Assembly: GCF_022809775.1 (NCBI RefSeq) | Contig: NZ_CP094380.1 | Coordinates: 868,001 to 932,000 of the forward strand | Length of the DNA stretch: 64,000 bases | Reading direction: 5' to 3' | Source of the DNA: Pseudodesulfovibrio tunisiensis | GTDB taxonomy: Bacteria; Desulfobacterota; Desulfovibrionia; Desulfovibrionales; Desulfovibrionaceae | Shown: one piece after another, positions 51,926 to 60,603 of the stretch | Position numbering within the stretch: position 1 is the stretch's first letter | How the letters are laid out: every line of letters starts with the position of its first letter | Translations under genes and position numbers: made by a program | Notes under the pieces: generated by a model | What the model saw: only the letters and a program-made list of their open reading frames with translations | What the model was told of the DNA's origin: nothing | The model's database searches: none

Positions 51926-51930
51926 ACACC

Positions 51931-52854
51931 ATGAATCGCATTTCGAGGACCTTCACGGTATTGGCCCTGACCATGGCTCTGGCTGGCACCTGGGGCTGCG
52001 CCTCGCGACAGGACATGGAAACCATCCAGTCCGAACGCCAGCGCGACCGCGCACGGATTCAGCAGCTTGAACAGGAGCTCGAGGAATCCCGAGTGCTGCT
52101 CAAGGAGGAAATCGAAAAATCCCAGTCCCCTGTCCGACAGAAAACCGCTGACATCTGGGCGGAGATTCAGGGACTGCGAATGGCTTTCGCCAAGCTCCGC
52201 GGCGAACTGGAAACCATGGAAATCCGCATGGACCGCCAGTTGGGCGCTGCGGACTCCCCCACCACGGTTTCCTCTCTGGAAAGACGCATCAAGGAAATCG
52301 AATTCGCTCTGGAAAACCAGCTTCACGTTGAGCTGCCCAAAACCACGGAAGACCAGACCGCGCAGCAGGCCGCAGCAACCGGAGTCGTTGCCGGAGCCGC
52401 AACCGAAGCGGTAGCCGGACAGGATGCCCCCAAAACCGCGCCCAAGGCTCCGGCCAAGGAATCTCCCAAGGTCGAAAGCGATCCGGCCAAGGCGCTGTAT
52501 GACAAGGCCTATGCCCTGTACAAGGAAGGCAAATACGACCAGGCCCGTTCCTATTGGGCCGAGTTCACGGAAACCTTCAGGAAACACGCCTACGTTGGCA
52601 GCGCTCTGTTCTGGCAGGGCCAGTGCTACTACAAGCTCAAGGATTATGCCCGGGCCGTCATTCTGTATGAAGACGTGATCGAAAAGCACAAGAAGAGCTC
52701 GAAATACAAATCCGCCCTGCTCCGCTCCGGCTATTCCTGGAGCCATCTGGGCAAGCCCGAACTGGCCAGAATGCGCCTGAACGAGGTCATCGGCAAATTC
52801 CCCAAGACCGTGGAAGCCACCCAGGCAAAACGGTTTCTGGAGAAAATGAAATAA
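51931..52854 (+). CDS. CpoB/YbgF-like periplasmic TPR lipoprotein
   Basis: A 307-residue protein. The signal peptide ends LAGTWGC, a probable lipidation site though the lipobox is imperfect. A long coiled coil follows (QLEQELEESRVLLKEEIEKS), then a Pro/Ala-rich linker (about residues 150-185), then a C-terminal TPR region (YDKAYALYKEGKYDQARSYW, ALFWQGQCYYKLKDYARAVI). This layout is that of CpoB/YbgF, which links outer-membrane constriction and peptidoglycan synthesis. No tol-pal genes are adjacent, so the role here is less certain. Confidence 0.75.
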   Translation: MNRISRTFTVLALTMALAGTWGCASRQDMETIQSERQRDRARIQQLEQELEESRVLLKEEIEKSQSPVRQKTADIWAEIQGLRMAFAKLRGELETMEIRMDRQLGAADSPTTVSSLERRIKEIEFALENQLHVELPKTTEDQTAQQAAATGVVAGAATEAVAGQDAPKTAPKAPAKESPKVESDPAKALYDKAYALYKEGKYDQARSYWAEFTETFRKHAYVGSALFWQGQCYYKLKDYARAVILYEDVIEKHKKSSKYKSALLRSGYSWSHLGKPELARMRLNEVIGKFPKTVEATQAKRFLEKMK

Positions 52855-52901
52855 CGGCACCGGACTTGCGGCTGTCCCGCACCGTATGGCATACATAACA
52901 A

Positions 52902-53360
52902 ATGGCGGAAAATTCCATGAAAGACGTTGTCAAAGGGTTTCGCAAGATCGTCTACCTCACGTTCCCCCCGGACATTTCCGGTCGCCCCGTGGTGTGCAAT
53001 CTGGGCAAGCTGTTCGACCTGAGCTTCAACATCCTCAAGGCTGACATCAGTCCCCGGCATGAGGGCACCATGACTCTGGAAATTTCCGGAATGGAAGCCG
53101 AATTTCAAAAGGGAATCGCCTATCTCAAGGAAAGCGGCATTCGCATCACGCCCGTGGCGCACAAGATTTTTCGCGACGAGGATGCCTGCATCCACTGCGG
53201 ATTGTGCACGGCCATGTGCCCGACCAATGCACTGACACTGGAAAGAAGCGACAAGACCGTGACCTTCAACGTGGACAAATGCTCCGCCTGCGGCATGTGC
53301 ACGCGAATCTGTCCGGTCAAGGCCATGACCCTTGATCTGGATGAAAACGGAGCCCACTAG
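52902..53360 (+). CDS. NIL domain plus 4Fe-4S ferredoxin protein
   Basis: A 152-residue protein. Residues about 10-85 form a NIL domain (KIVYLTFPPDISGRPVVCNL, ADISPRHEGTMTLEI, GIAYLKESGIRITPV). Two 4Fe-4S motifs follow: CIHCGLCTAMCPTNAL and CSACGMCTRICPVKAM. NIL domains occur on methionine transporters and in redox proteins of anaerobes, where they may sense a small molecule. No ribosome binding site is obvious at the ATG (52902); the methionine at 52917 is the alternative. Confidence 0.85.
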   Translation: MAENSMKDVVKGFRKIVYLTFPPDISGRPVVCNLGKLFDLSFNILKADISPRHEGTMTLEISGMEAEFQKGIAYLKESGIRITPVAHKIFRDEDACIHCGLCTAMCPTNALTLERSDKTVTFNVDKCSACGMCTRICPVKAMTLDLDENGAH

Positions 53361-53373
53361 CCCGGAGGAATCC

Positions 53374-53895
53374 ATGAGTGAGGAAAAACGCTCCTTTTCC
53401 CGAGTGGAGGCCCGCGTCAAGACCTATGCGCGTCGGGTCGACAGTCTGGAATCCCCGCAGCTTTTCCGCGGATGCGCAATCGGCGAATTTTCCAGCCGGG
53501 AGGGCTTCGCCGCCACAAGCAAGCTCCCGGACGACCTTGCCAATTTCCTCATGGAAATGGACCGGAAAATGGACCGCATCCTCGGCCTGCTCAGTCAGGA
53601 TCAGCTCAGGGACGATTTTCCCCTGAATCTGGATGTCATGGAAATTTCCGCTGCTGGCGTCCGCTTTCGCACGGATGATCCGCTCAAGGTGGACGACTGC
53701 CTCGAGGCCGTCTTCGTCCTGAACCGCGTGCCCTTGAAGATGGCCGGAGCAAAGGGCCGCATTGTCGGACTGGATGCGGAAACGAATCTGTTCCGCTTTG
53801 AGTTCGTCAACATCCGGGACACGGACAAGGAAGCCATAGTCCAATTCGTGTTCCAGCAGCAGCGCGAACAGATTCGCAACTCCAGCATGCGCTAG
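53374..53895 (+). CDS. PilZ-like domain protein
   Basis: A 173-residue protein. The N-terminal part has SFSRVEARVKTYARRVDS, similar to the RxxxR start of PilZ domains. The C-terminal part has LDVMEISAAGVRFRTDDPLK, DDCLEAVFVLNR and AKGRIVGLD, matching the D/NxSxxG-type pattern of PilZ (here ISAAGV). PilZ proteins bind cyclic di-GMP and tune motility; the canonical RxxxR and DxSxxG are not both perfect here, so binding is uncertain. GGAGG precedes the ATG. cheZ follows. Confidence 0.65.
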   Translation: MSEEKRSFSRVEARVKTYARRVDSLESPQLFRGCAIGEFSSREGFAATSKLPDDLANFLMEMDRKMDRILGLLSQDQLRDDFPLNLDVMEISAAGVRFRTDDPLKVDDCLEAVFVLNRVPLKMAGAKGRIVGLDAETNLFRFEFVNIRDTDKEAIVQFVFQQQREQIRNSSMR

Positions 53896-53924
53896 GGCGC
53901 CCATATTCCCGGAGGAGGAAACCA

Positions 53925-54659
53925 ATGACCACCAATGAGGAAATAGTCAGGGATTTGATGGAAAAGGTTTCGGACCAGTTGGTCAACAGTCTCCGGGACT
54001 CCATCACGGCCTCCGTGGAAAGGGAAATCGCGAAAAACCTTTCCACAGCTCTGCTGGAAGGCGAATTCTACCGCCGGGTCAATGACGATCTCCAGGAAGG
54101 CCTGAAGCAGATCTATCAGGAAGTCAAAGCCGCCAAGGGCGGCACCGTGGTCAGGAAGATCGAGGCGGACATCGATCCCGAGGAGTTGTTCAACGAGGCT
54201 TCGGACCAACTCGACGCCGTGCTCAAGACCACGGAAAAGGCTGCCGTGGAGATCATCGACATCGTGGAGAACCTTCAGGAACTCCAGACCAGCGTGGCCG
54301 ACATCGTCAAGGGCTTCGAATCCGGCGGCGTAACCAGGGAAAACCGCGAAAGGCTCAAGGAAATCAATGAAACTTTGGGCAACGACCTTTCCACCATCAT
54401 GGTCACCCTGAGCTTTCAGGACCTCACTGGCCAGCGCATCAAGATCATCATCAACTCCATACGCAAGGTCGAGGAAATCGTGCGCGATGTCATGGTTTCC
54501 ACGGGGCTGATGCTCCGCCAGCGTGAAGAGGAACCGGAAAGGGACATTGATTCCCTGTCGCAGGAAGCCAAGAACAAGGCTTCGGACCTCAAGGGACCGC
54601 AACTTGAGAACTCGCAGAACGACGTGGACGACCTGCTTTCCTCTCTCGGTCTGGACTAG
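53925..54659 (+). CDS. cheZ: Chemotaxis phosphatase CheZ
   Basis: A 244-residue protein. Long helices form the CheZ four-helix bundle. The active motif VTLSFQDLTGQRIKII places the catalytic Gln at about residue 170. The C-terminal NDVDDLLSSLGLD is the CheY-binding peptide. CheZ removes phosphate from CheY-P and resets motor rotation. GGAGGAGG precedes the ATG. It ends a plus-strand run at a strong terminator. Confidence 0.95.
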   Translation: MTTNEEIVRDLMEKVSDQLVNSLRDSITASVEREIAKNLSTALLEGEFYRRVNDDLQEGLKQIYQEVKAAKGGTVVRKIEADIDPEELFNEASDQLDAVLKTTEKAAVEIIDIVENLQELQTSVADIVKGFESGGVTRENRERLKEINETLGNDLSTIMVTLSFQDLTGQRIKIIINSIRKVEEIVRDVMVSTGLMLRQREEEPERDIDSLSQEAKNKASDLKGPQLENSQNDVDDLLSSLGLD

Positions 54660-54681
54660 AAACAGCATTTTCCCAAAAAAA

Positions 54682-54713
54682 AGCCCCTGATGCAGGAACG
54701 CATCAGGGGCTTT
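54682..54713. terminator. Bidirectional terminator between cheZ and a glycosyltransferase gene
   Basis: Perfect 13-base stem AAGCCCCTGATGC (54682-54694) and GCATCAGGGGCTT (54701-54713), loop AGGAAC, flanked by A-run and T-run. Serves both convergent genes. Confidence 0.9.
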
Positions 54714-54728
54714 TTCAATTGGCCTCGG

Positions 54729-56009
54729 CTAATTCCTGTACAACTTCTGCCACTCGTCCAGAAACAGAATTGCGGTATCCAGCTCGGAAAGCCGTCCCTG
54801 CTGCTGGCGCACGGCCCAGACCAGATCGCTGAATCCCACATCTTCGGGAAGTCCCAACCTCGTGATGAGAGCCAGAATGTCCGCCTTGAGTTCTTCGGGA
54901 AAATCCGGCCCGAAAACGGCATCATCCTTCCGAGGCGCTGGCCAGCCCTCCATGCGCGCAGCCGCAAATTCCACAAGCGTTGCCATGCGGTGCGCATAGG
55001 TATGATCGGCAAGAACCCGCGCCCTTGCCTTGCGGGCGTATTCCCGAACTTCGTCGGGATGGGACGCGAAATATCCGATCTTTTCCTTCAGGTCGGCCAT
55101 GCTGGAAAACGTGGCCATTTCATCCGGAGCAAATGCCTCGGGCAAAAGCTTTCGTTCATCAACAAGCTGGAAAGCTCCGCATCCGGCAATTTCAAAGGTC
55201 CGAGGATTCACGAAATCCCCGAACGAAACCAACTGGTCGGCCTGAATGCTTGAATGCAGGTTCAGATTGATGGCCGTGGCGTTGAAAATCCTGACGCAAT
55301 CCTCGGAAGAGACACGCGCACCCTTCATCTGCACCAGAGGTTCCAGTACGTGATCGCCCTCCCACTCCGTGCCCCATATCCTGAAATCCCTGTGCGCCAG
55401 TTCCCGAAACGCGATGCGCCGATTGGGATATCCCGCGCCCATGAAGGACAACGCCGAACCGAACTTCCGCTTTTCAACGGATGTCAGTTCCAATGGCTTG
55501 TGCACGTCGGGCTGCATGGCAAGAGGAAGATACAGGGCATTGGGCTGCCCAATGGCAGCAAGTTCCTCGAAAAATTCGCCCTTCTGAATGACTGCGAAAA
55601 GATCGTAAAAAGGCGCGTAGGATTTCCAGTAGGTGAAAAGCCGGTAATCCTCCACAAACCACATGGCCGTGACCACCTTGTCGCGCCGAAGCCGCTTGAG
55701 CGCCTGATGCGTCAACGGTGCCTGCGCCATGGCCAGCACCATGTCCGGCTCAAAGGTTTCCACCTTGGCCAACACAGCCTGACTGACCACATTCAGATAG
55801 GAATTCTGCAAATATTCCAATCGATCTGTGGTAACCTTGAGGTTCCTGAGCGAATTGTACGAGTCCAGAAACTCCGGGGCCTCGAACACTTCGACAAAAT
55901 GCCCGGACTGACGCAATGCATCCGCAGCAAACCGCCCCACGGGCAGGGAACCGCCATACAAAGGCAGGACAACGAGAATCTTCAATCCTTGCAAACGTGA
56001 ATCCGTCAT
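54729..56009 (-). CDS. CgeB-like glycosyltransferase
   Basis: A 426-residue protein. The N-terminal Rossmann part starts LKILVVLPLYGGSLPVGRFA. The C-terminal part has INLNLHSSIQADQLVSFGDF, NPRTFEIAGCGAFQLVDERK and LKEKIGYFASHPDEVREYAR. These are typical of the CgeB/glycosyl-transferase 1_2 group seen in Desulfovibrio cell-surface or flagellar glycosylation loci. The donor and acceptor are unknown. The start at 56009 follows rejection of upstream arginine-rich sequence. Confidence 0.8.
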   Translation of the reverse strand: MTDSRLQGLKILVVLPLYGGSLPVGRFAADALRQSGHFVEVFEAPEFLDSYNSLRNLKVTTDRLEYLQNSYLNVVSQAVLAKVETFEPDMVLAMAQAPLTHQALKRLRRDKVVTAMWFVEDYRLFTYWKSYAPFYDLFAVIQKGEFFEELAAIGQPNALYLPLAMQPDVHKPLELTSVEKRKFGSALSFMGAGYPNRRIAFRELAHRDFRIWGTEWEGDHVLEPLVQMKGARVSSEDCVRIFNATAINLNLHSSIQADQLVSFGDFVNPRTFEIAGCGAFQLVDERKLLPEAFAPDEMATFSSMADLKEKIGYFASHPDEVREYARKARARVLADHTYAHRMATLVEFAAARMEGWPAPRKDDAVFGPDFPEELKADILALITRLGLPEDVGFSDLVWAVRQQQGRLSELDTAILFLDEWQKLYRN

Positions 56010-56041
56010 GATCAACCTTGTGCCTGATGTCTGGTCCGTTT

Positions 56042-57301
56042 CTAGTCGGCCGTAAACCGATACCCGTTGGCCTCGGCCTCGCCCATCCAATCCCGTGCCT
56101 GAAAAATCCGTTCCGCCCCGGAAAAGGGTTCCTGCCCACCCGCCTGCCATTTCTGTCCCAGATAGTCAGCCAGAAACTTCCGGAATGCCTGCCGTGTCTT
56201 CCGTTCGGAATCCGTTCCGGCAAAAGGGGTAAAATCCATGCCCAAATCATCGAATCCGGAGTGGAATGCCGTGAGTCCGTCCGGGCAATGCTCCGCTTTT
56301 CCCGTGGTCAGAAAACGCGGAAAGCCGGGATCATCGAAACAGGACAGACATTTCACTCCGTATTCGCACGGTACGGTTTCCAGACACGGTAGACAGGGAG
56401 CCTGCGCCTGATACACGGTATGCCCCATCCCGTACGGTCCGGTCTCGAAACACCATGCCGAGGACAGAAAGAACGCGAGTACCGGCGTCCCCAGATGCGC
56501 GGCAAGATGCATGGTACCCGTGTCCGGAGTAATCACCATGTCCAGACTTCCCACGACCTCGACAAGCCCGGTCCAATCAGTCTGCCCGGCCAGATTTCTT
56601 GTCACGGCCTGAACCCGTGGCGGCAGTTCCCGCATCATTGCCCTGCCTGTGGCACGTTCGGACTGCCCGCCCAGCAGCACGACCTGTGGGGCATGGTCTC
56701 GGGCAGCCAGCGTTGCCGTGATCCTCGCCAGCACTTCGGGTGGCAGGGAACGCCGGGATTCACGCCCGGCCAGCACCACACCAATGCCTCCGCCTTTCGG
56801 GGTTGCTTCAGGATTGACCTGGGCCGCGGGAATCATGTCCCGACAATATCCGGCCCAGAAATCCACCAGATTCAGCCCGATCCGCCGGTTGCGAGACCAA
56901 CGCATGGCCATGGACGGCCACGTGTCCACCAAATCCTGCCCATTGCGCCACTTGTATCCGTGAACGATTTCCGGGTCGAACAGGGCAGCCAGCCGAAAAT
57001 TGAGCGGAGAAAAGTTGAGGTTGAACACCTCGGAAAATTCGATTTGTCGCAATTCGGCAAATGCCGGAAGATTTCCAAGCAGAAGAGTGCGCACGATTTC
57101 GGCTGGTTTCACGCCTGTGCCATGAGCAGCCACGGCATGGACAACAGCTTCCGGGTAAACAATTTCCGCCAGTGATTTCAATGAATTGTCAACGCAAAGA
57201 TGCACCACGGCGGTATCGCGCCGCATGAGCGTTGCCACAAGCCGCTTGCTCTGGATCAGATCGCCGAATCTGGCGAGTTGCATGACGAGATAGTGTTTCA
57301 T
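56042..57301 (-). CDS. Glycosyltransferase family 9 (heptosyltransferase-like)
   Basis: A 419-residue GT9 protein. It begins MKHYLVMQLARFGDLIQSKR, a typical GT9 N-terminus, and has ARITATLAARDHAPQVVLLG, DMVITPDTGTMHLAAHLGTP (nucleotide-sugar site) and AFFLSSAWCFETGPYG. The C-terminal part has several cysteines (CLPCLETVPCEYGVKCLSC). GT9 enzymes usually add heptose to the LPS core; relatives in Desulfovibrio may modify flagellin or other glycans. It precedes the CgeB-like gene on the same strand, so they may act in one glycan pathway. Confidence 0.85.
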   Translation of the reverse strand: MKHYLVMQLARFGDLIQSKRLVATLMRRDTAVVHLCVDNSLKSLAEIVYPEAVVHAVAAHGTGVKPAEIVRTLLLGNLPAFAELRQIEFSEVFNLNFSPLNFRLAALFDPEIVHGYKWRNGQDLVDTWPSMAMRWSRNRRIGLNLVDFWAGYCRDMIPAAQVNPEATPKGGGIGVVLAGRESRRSLPPEVLARITATLAARDHAPQVVLLGGQSERATGRAMMRELPPRVQAVTRNLAGQTDWTGLVEVVGSLDMVITPDTGTMHLAAHLGTPVLAFFLSSAWCFETGPYGMGHTVYQAQAPCLPCLETVPCEYGVKCLSCFDDPGFPRFLTTGKAEHCPDGLTAFHSGFDDLGMDFTPFAGTDSERKTRQAFRKFLADYLGQKWQAGGQEPFSGAERIFQARDWMGEAEANGYRFTAD

Positions 57302-57409
57302 TTTCTTTTTGTGCCGCCCTGTCGCTTTTTTGCCCAATCCGGTCGAATTATGCAAGAAACGAGCATTTTCAGATTTTACATGCGCCAAGGCATAAGGTAC
57401 CATGCCGCA

Positions 57410-58087
57410 ATGCGTTATTACCCCATTTTCGTGAATCTGGAAAACAGGGCTTGCCTCGTGGTCGGGGCCGGAGAGGTCGGGAAAAGGAAAATCCAGTCCC
57501 TGATCGATTCCGGGGCCGGACATGTGACCATCATCGAGACACGGGAAGCCGACCCGGAAATGCAGTCCATTCTCGACCTGAAGCACGTGGACTTTCATTG
57601 CCGCGAATTCCGGGACAGCGATCTGGACGGCAAATTTCTGGTCATTGCCTGCACTTCCAGCGAAGACGTGAACTGGCGCATCAGCAATCTGTGCGCCGAG
57701 CGCGGCATTCTGTGCAACATCGTGGACCAGCCCGAAAAGTGCAGCTTCATCGTGCCCGCCACGGTCAAGCGCGGGGACCTGACCGTGGCCATTTCCACGG
57801 CCGGACGCAGCCCGGCACTTGCCAAACGGATACGCAAGGATTTACAGCACAGCTTCGGCGACGAATACGCAATCCTGCTCACGACCATGGGCCGGATTCG
57901 TCCCCTGCTTCTGGGCATGGGCATGCCGACCCGGGACAACACAGCCGTGTTCCGTTCCCTGGTAAGTTCCGGCCTGCTCGAAGCATTCCGAACCCGCGAC
58001 ATGAACGCGGCCGGGGACATATTGAAGGAAACCCTGCCCGAACCGTTGCACGCCAACATTCCGGAGCTTTTGGATGGGCTTGTTTGA
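57410..58087 (+). CDS. Precorrin-2 dehydrogenase / sirohydrochlorin ferrochelatase (Met8-like)
   Basis: A 225-residue NAD-dependent protein like the N-terminal half of CysG. It starts MRYYPIFVNLENRACLVVGA with the GAGEVGKRK Rossmann motif, then LVIACTSSEDVNWRISNL, GILCNIVDQPEKCSFIVPA and VAISTAGRSPALAKRIRKDL. It makes sirohydrochlorin or siroheme from precorrin-2. Siroheme is the cofactor of sulfite reductase, and in sulfate reducers it is also a heme precursor. The stop overlaps the next gene by 14 bases. Confidence 0.9.
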   Translation: MRYYPIFVNLENRACLVVGAGEVGKRKIQSLIDSGAGHVTIIETREADPEMQSILDLKHVDFHCREFRDSDLDGKFLVIACTSSEDVNWRISNLCAERGILCNIVDQPEKCSFIVPATVKRGDLTVAISTAGRSPALAKRIRKDLQHSFGDEYAILLTTMGRIRPLLLGMGMPTRDNTAVFRSLVSSGLLEAFRTRDMNAAGDILKETLPEPLHANIPELLDGLV

Positions 58088-58880
58088 ACTGACTCAACTC
58101 GTGATCATCGCCTTCTATTTCATGGGCGCGCTCCTGTTCCTGACCGGACTCACCACCCGCAACGACAGGCTCAAGCGCATCTCCATGTATCTGGCCGTGG
58201 GCGGATTCGCCCTGCATACCGCCGACATTGCCGCGCTCCTGATCCAGGATGTGTCCGTGCTTCAGGGCGGCAACTTCTACTTCAGCACCCTTGCCTGGTG
58301 CGTGCTGCTGATCTACTTCTTTCTCTGGTGGAAGCTGCGGCTGGAATTTCTGGCCCTGACCGCCCTGCCGCTGGCCCTGCTGCTCTTTGCCGGGTCCATG
58401 GCGCTGGGCGGCATCAAGGTTTCCATGCCACGGGAACTGACCCTGCTCTTCTTCGGCCTGCACATCGGCACGCTGGTGGTGACCATGGGCATGATGACCA
58501 TGGCCTTCGGCGCGGGACTGGCCTTCATCCACTACAACAGGAAAATCAAGACCAAGGCCGGGCTGGCCAGTCTGGGCAAGGACACCCCATCCCTGAACAT
58601 GTTCGACAGGGTCAACCGCTGGGCCGTGCTTCTGGGATTTCCACTGTACACGCTGGGCCTTTTCTCCTCCTATGTCTGGTACTGGATTTCCCCGGGCAAG
58701 CAGTTTTCCTGGGACATCATGAATCTTTCTTCCCTGGCGGTCTGGTTCGTGTTCGCGTTCCTGTTCCACCAGCGGCTGGTGCTGGGATGGCGCGGTCGCA
58801 AGCCCGCCATTGCAGCGGTCTGGGTCTTCATTGGCCTGGCCATTTCCCTTATCCACCATGCAATCATGTTCCGGTCGTAA
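58074..58880 (+). CDS. CcsA/HemX-like cytochrome c assembly membrane protein
   Basis: A 268-residue membrane protein with about eight helices, for example LVIIAFYFMGALLFLTGL and LIYFFLWWKLRLEFLALTAL. The C-terminal region has WAVLLGFPLYTLGLFSSYVW and conserved His residues (HTADI, LHIGTLV, FHQRLVLGWRG) but no full WWD tryptophan-rich motif. That favours the HemX subgroup of the CcsA family, often encoded beside hemA. It may stabilise HemA or act in heme delivery. Confidence 0.8.
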   Translation: MGLFELTQLVIIAFYFMGALLFLTGLTTRNDRLKRISMYLAVGGFALHTADIAALLIQDVSVLQGGNFYFSTLAWCVLLIYFFLWWKLRLEFLALTALPLALLLFAGSMALGGIKVSMPRELTLLFFGLHIGTLVVTMGMMTMAFGAGLAFIHYNRKIKTKAGLASLGKDTPSLNMFDRVNRWAVLLGFPLYTLGLFSSYVWYWISPGKQFSWDIMNLSSLAVWFVFAFLFHQRLVLGWRGRKPAIAAVWVFIGLAISLIHHAIMFRS

Positions 58881-58883
58881 GCC

Positions 58884-60254
58884 ATGAACCAGAAAATCTT
58901 TCTCATAGGACTCAACCACAAGACCGCGGGAGTCGAGGTTCGCGAAAAATTCGCCCTGACCGACGTGGAGAATTTCGAACAGGGTCTCGTGGCCCACTGT
59001 CCGGTGCGGGAATGTATGGCCCTCTCCACCTGCAACCGGGTGGAGATCGTGGCGGTATCCTCGGGAGCAACCGAACGCGAGGTTCTGGACAGCCTGCTCC
59101 AGTACTGGGCATCGGCCTGCAAGGGATCGCCCGAAGTGCTGGCGGACAACATCTACCAGTATCAGGGACTCGACGCGGTGCGTCACCTGTTCGCCGTGGC
59201 GTCCAGTCTGGACTCCATGGTCATGGGCGAGCCCCAGATTCTGGGCCAGCTCAAGGACGCCTACCGCAACGCTGTGGATCGTGGCACGGCCAGAACCATC
59301 GTCAATCGCCTGCTGCACAAATCCTTTTCCGTTGCCAAACGCGTACGCACGGAAACCGCCATCGCATCCAGCGCGGTTTCCATCAGCTTTGCTGCCGTGG
59401 AACTGGCGCGCAAGATTTTCGGCGACCTGCACGGCACCAGAGCCATGCTTGTGGGTGCCGGGGAAATGGCGGAACTGGCGGCCACGCATCTGCTTTCCAA
59501 CGGCGTGCAGGACATCATCATCGCCAACCGCACCCTGTCCCGAGCCAAGGACCTTGCCGAAAGCATGAACGGCGAGCCGATCCAGATCGAACACATGCCG
59601 GATCGGCTGCACGAAGTGGATATCGTGATCAGCTCCACGGGATCGCCCACTGCCGTCATCCGCGCCAGGGACGTGAAGGCCGTGCTCAAGAAGCGCAAGA
59701 ACAAGCCCATGTTCTTCATCGACATCGCCGTGCCGCGCGACATCGACCCGGACGTGAACAATCTGGACAACGTCTACCTCTACGACATCGACGACCTCAA
59801 GGAAGTGGTGGAGGAAAACATGGCCCAACGTCAGGGCGAAGCGGACAAGGCCATGTCCGTGGTGGAAGCGGAAACCGCGACATTCGGCAACTGGCTGAAC
59901 TCCCTGACCCTGCAACCCACCATCGTGGGCCTTGTGGACAATGCCGAGGAAGTGGCGCATCGCGAACTCGCCAAGACCCTCAAGAGAATCGGCCCGGTGG
60001 ACGAAGCCACACGCAAGGCTCTGGAAACGCTGGTCCTGTCCGTGGGGCACAAGGTGTTGCACGAGCCCATCTGTTTTCTCAAACGCCGCACTCAGGAAGA
60101 AGGCGCTGCCGAACGATTCATCGATCTGGCCAGACGCATGTTCAATCTGGATGATGAAATCATTCCCGAAAGCGCCCACATGAACCGCAAGCCCGGGGTC
60201 TGCACTTCGGACGAAATCGAACATTTCATCGACGCCACCAAAAAGGAACAGTAA
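58884..60254 (+). CDS. hemA: Glutamyl-tRNA reductase
   Basis: A 456-residue enzyme making glutamate-1-semialdehyde from charged glutamyl-tRNA, the first step of C5 tetrapyrrole synthesis. It starts IFLIGLNHKTAGVEVREKFA. The catalytic Cys50 is in ALSTCNRVEI. The NADPH site is RAMLVGAGEMAELAATHLL, and FIDIAVPRDIDPDV follows. The C-terminal helical dimerisation domain is present. Three bases after the hemX-like gene; its stop overlaps the next start as TAATG. Confidence 0.97.
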   Translation: MNQKIFLIGLNHKTAGVEVREKFALTDVENFEQGLVAHCPVRECMALSTCNRVEIVAVSSGATEREVLDSLLQYWASACKGSPEVLADNIYQYQGLDAVRHLFAVASSLDSMVMGEPQILGQLKDAYRNAVDRGTARTIVNRLLHKSFSVAKRVRTETAIASSAVSISFAAVELARKIFGDLHGTRAMLVGAGEMAELAATHLLSNGVQDIIIANRTLSRAKDLAESMNGEPIQIEHMPDRLHEVDIVISSTGSPTAVIRARDVKAVLKKRKNKPMFFIDIAVPRDIDPDVNNLDNVYLYDIDDLKEVVEENMAQRQGEADKAMSVVEAETATFGNWLNSLTLQPTIVGLVDNAEEVAHRELAKTLKRIGPVDEATRKALETLVLSVGHKVLHEPICFLKRRTQEEGAAERFIDLARRMFNLDDEIIPESAHMNRKPGVCTSDEIEHFIDATKKEQ

Positions 60255-60601
60255 TGCGCACCTACCTCATCGAAGACCTCTACGACAACGATTTCGAAAA
60301 AATCCGCGCCGCATTCGATGCCGCGGGATTCAAGGGCCCCATCGAGGACATCTACTATCTGCCCATGCCGGAAAACCTGCTTTCCGAGGAACAGACTGCG
60401 CATCTGAACGACTGCGGTCCGTATTTTCTGGCCGTGGAAGCCGTCCCCGACATTTCCGGAAACATGCTCAAGATGGAACTGCTGGTACGCGGCCGCAATC
60501 GCCTTCGCTGTTCCTGTGTGGCCTATGCCTCTTCCGAACAGAGAAACCACATGATCGACTACCTTGATGCCTTCATCAAGGATCTCGACGTGGCCGTCTG
60601 A
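60254..60601 (+). CDS. Conserved hypothetical protein after hemA
   Basis: A 115-residue acidic protein: MRTYLIEDLYDNDFEKIRAA, FKGPIEDIYYLPMPENLL, then a beta-rich half (YFLAVEAVPDISGNMLKMEL, NRLRCSCVAYASSEQRNH) ending in a helix. Translationally coupled to hemA (TAATG) and two bases before tilS. I recognise no family. No membrane segment or signal peptide. Its constant coupling suggests a function in tetrapyrrole or tRNA metabolism, but this is a guess from position. Confidence 0.7.
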   Translation: MRTYLIEDLYDNDFEKIRAAFDAAGFKGPIEDIYYLPMPENLLSEEQTAHLNDCGPYFLAVEAVPDISGNMLKMELLVRGRNRLRCSCVAYASSEQRNHMIDYLDAFIKDLDVAV

Positions 60602-60603
60602 TC

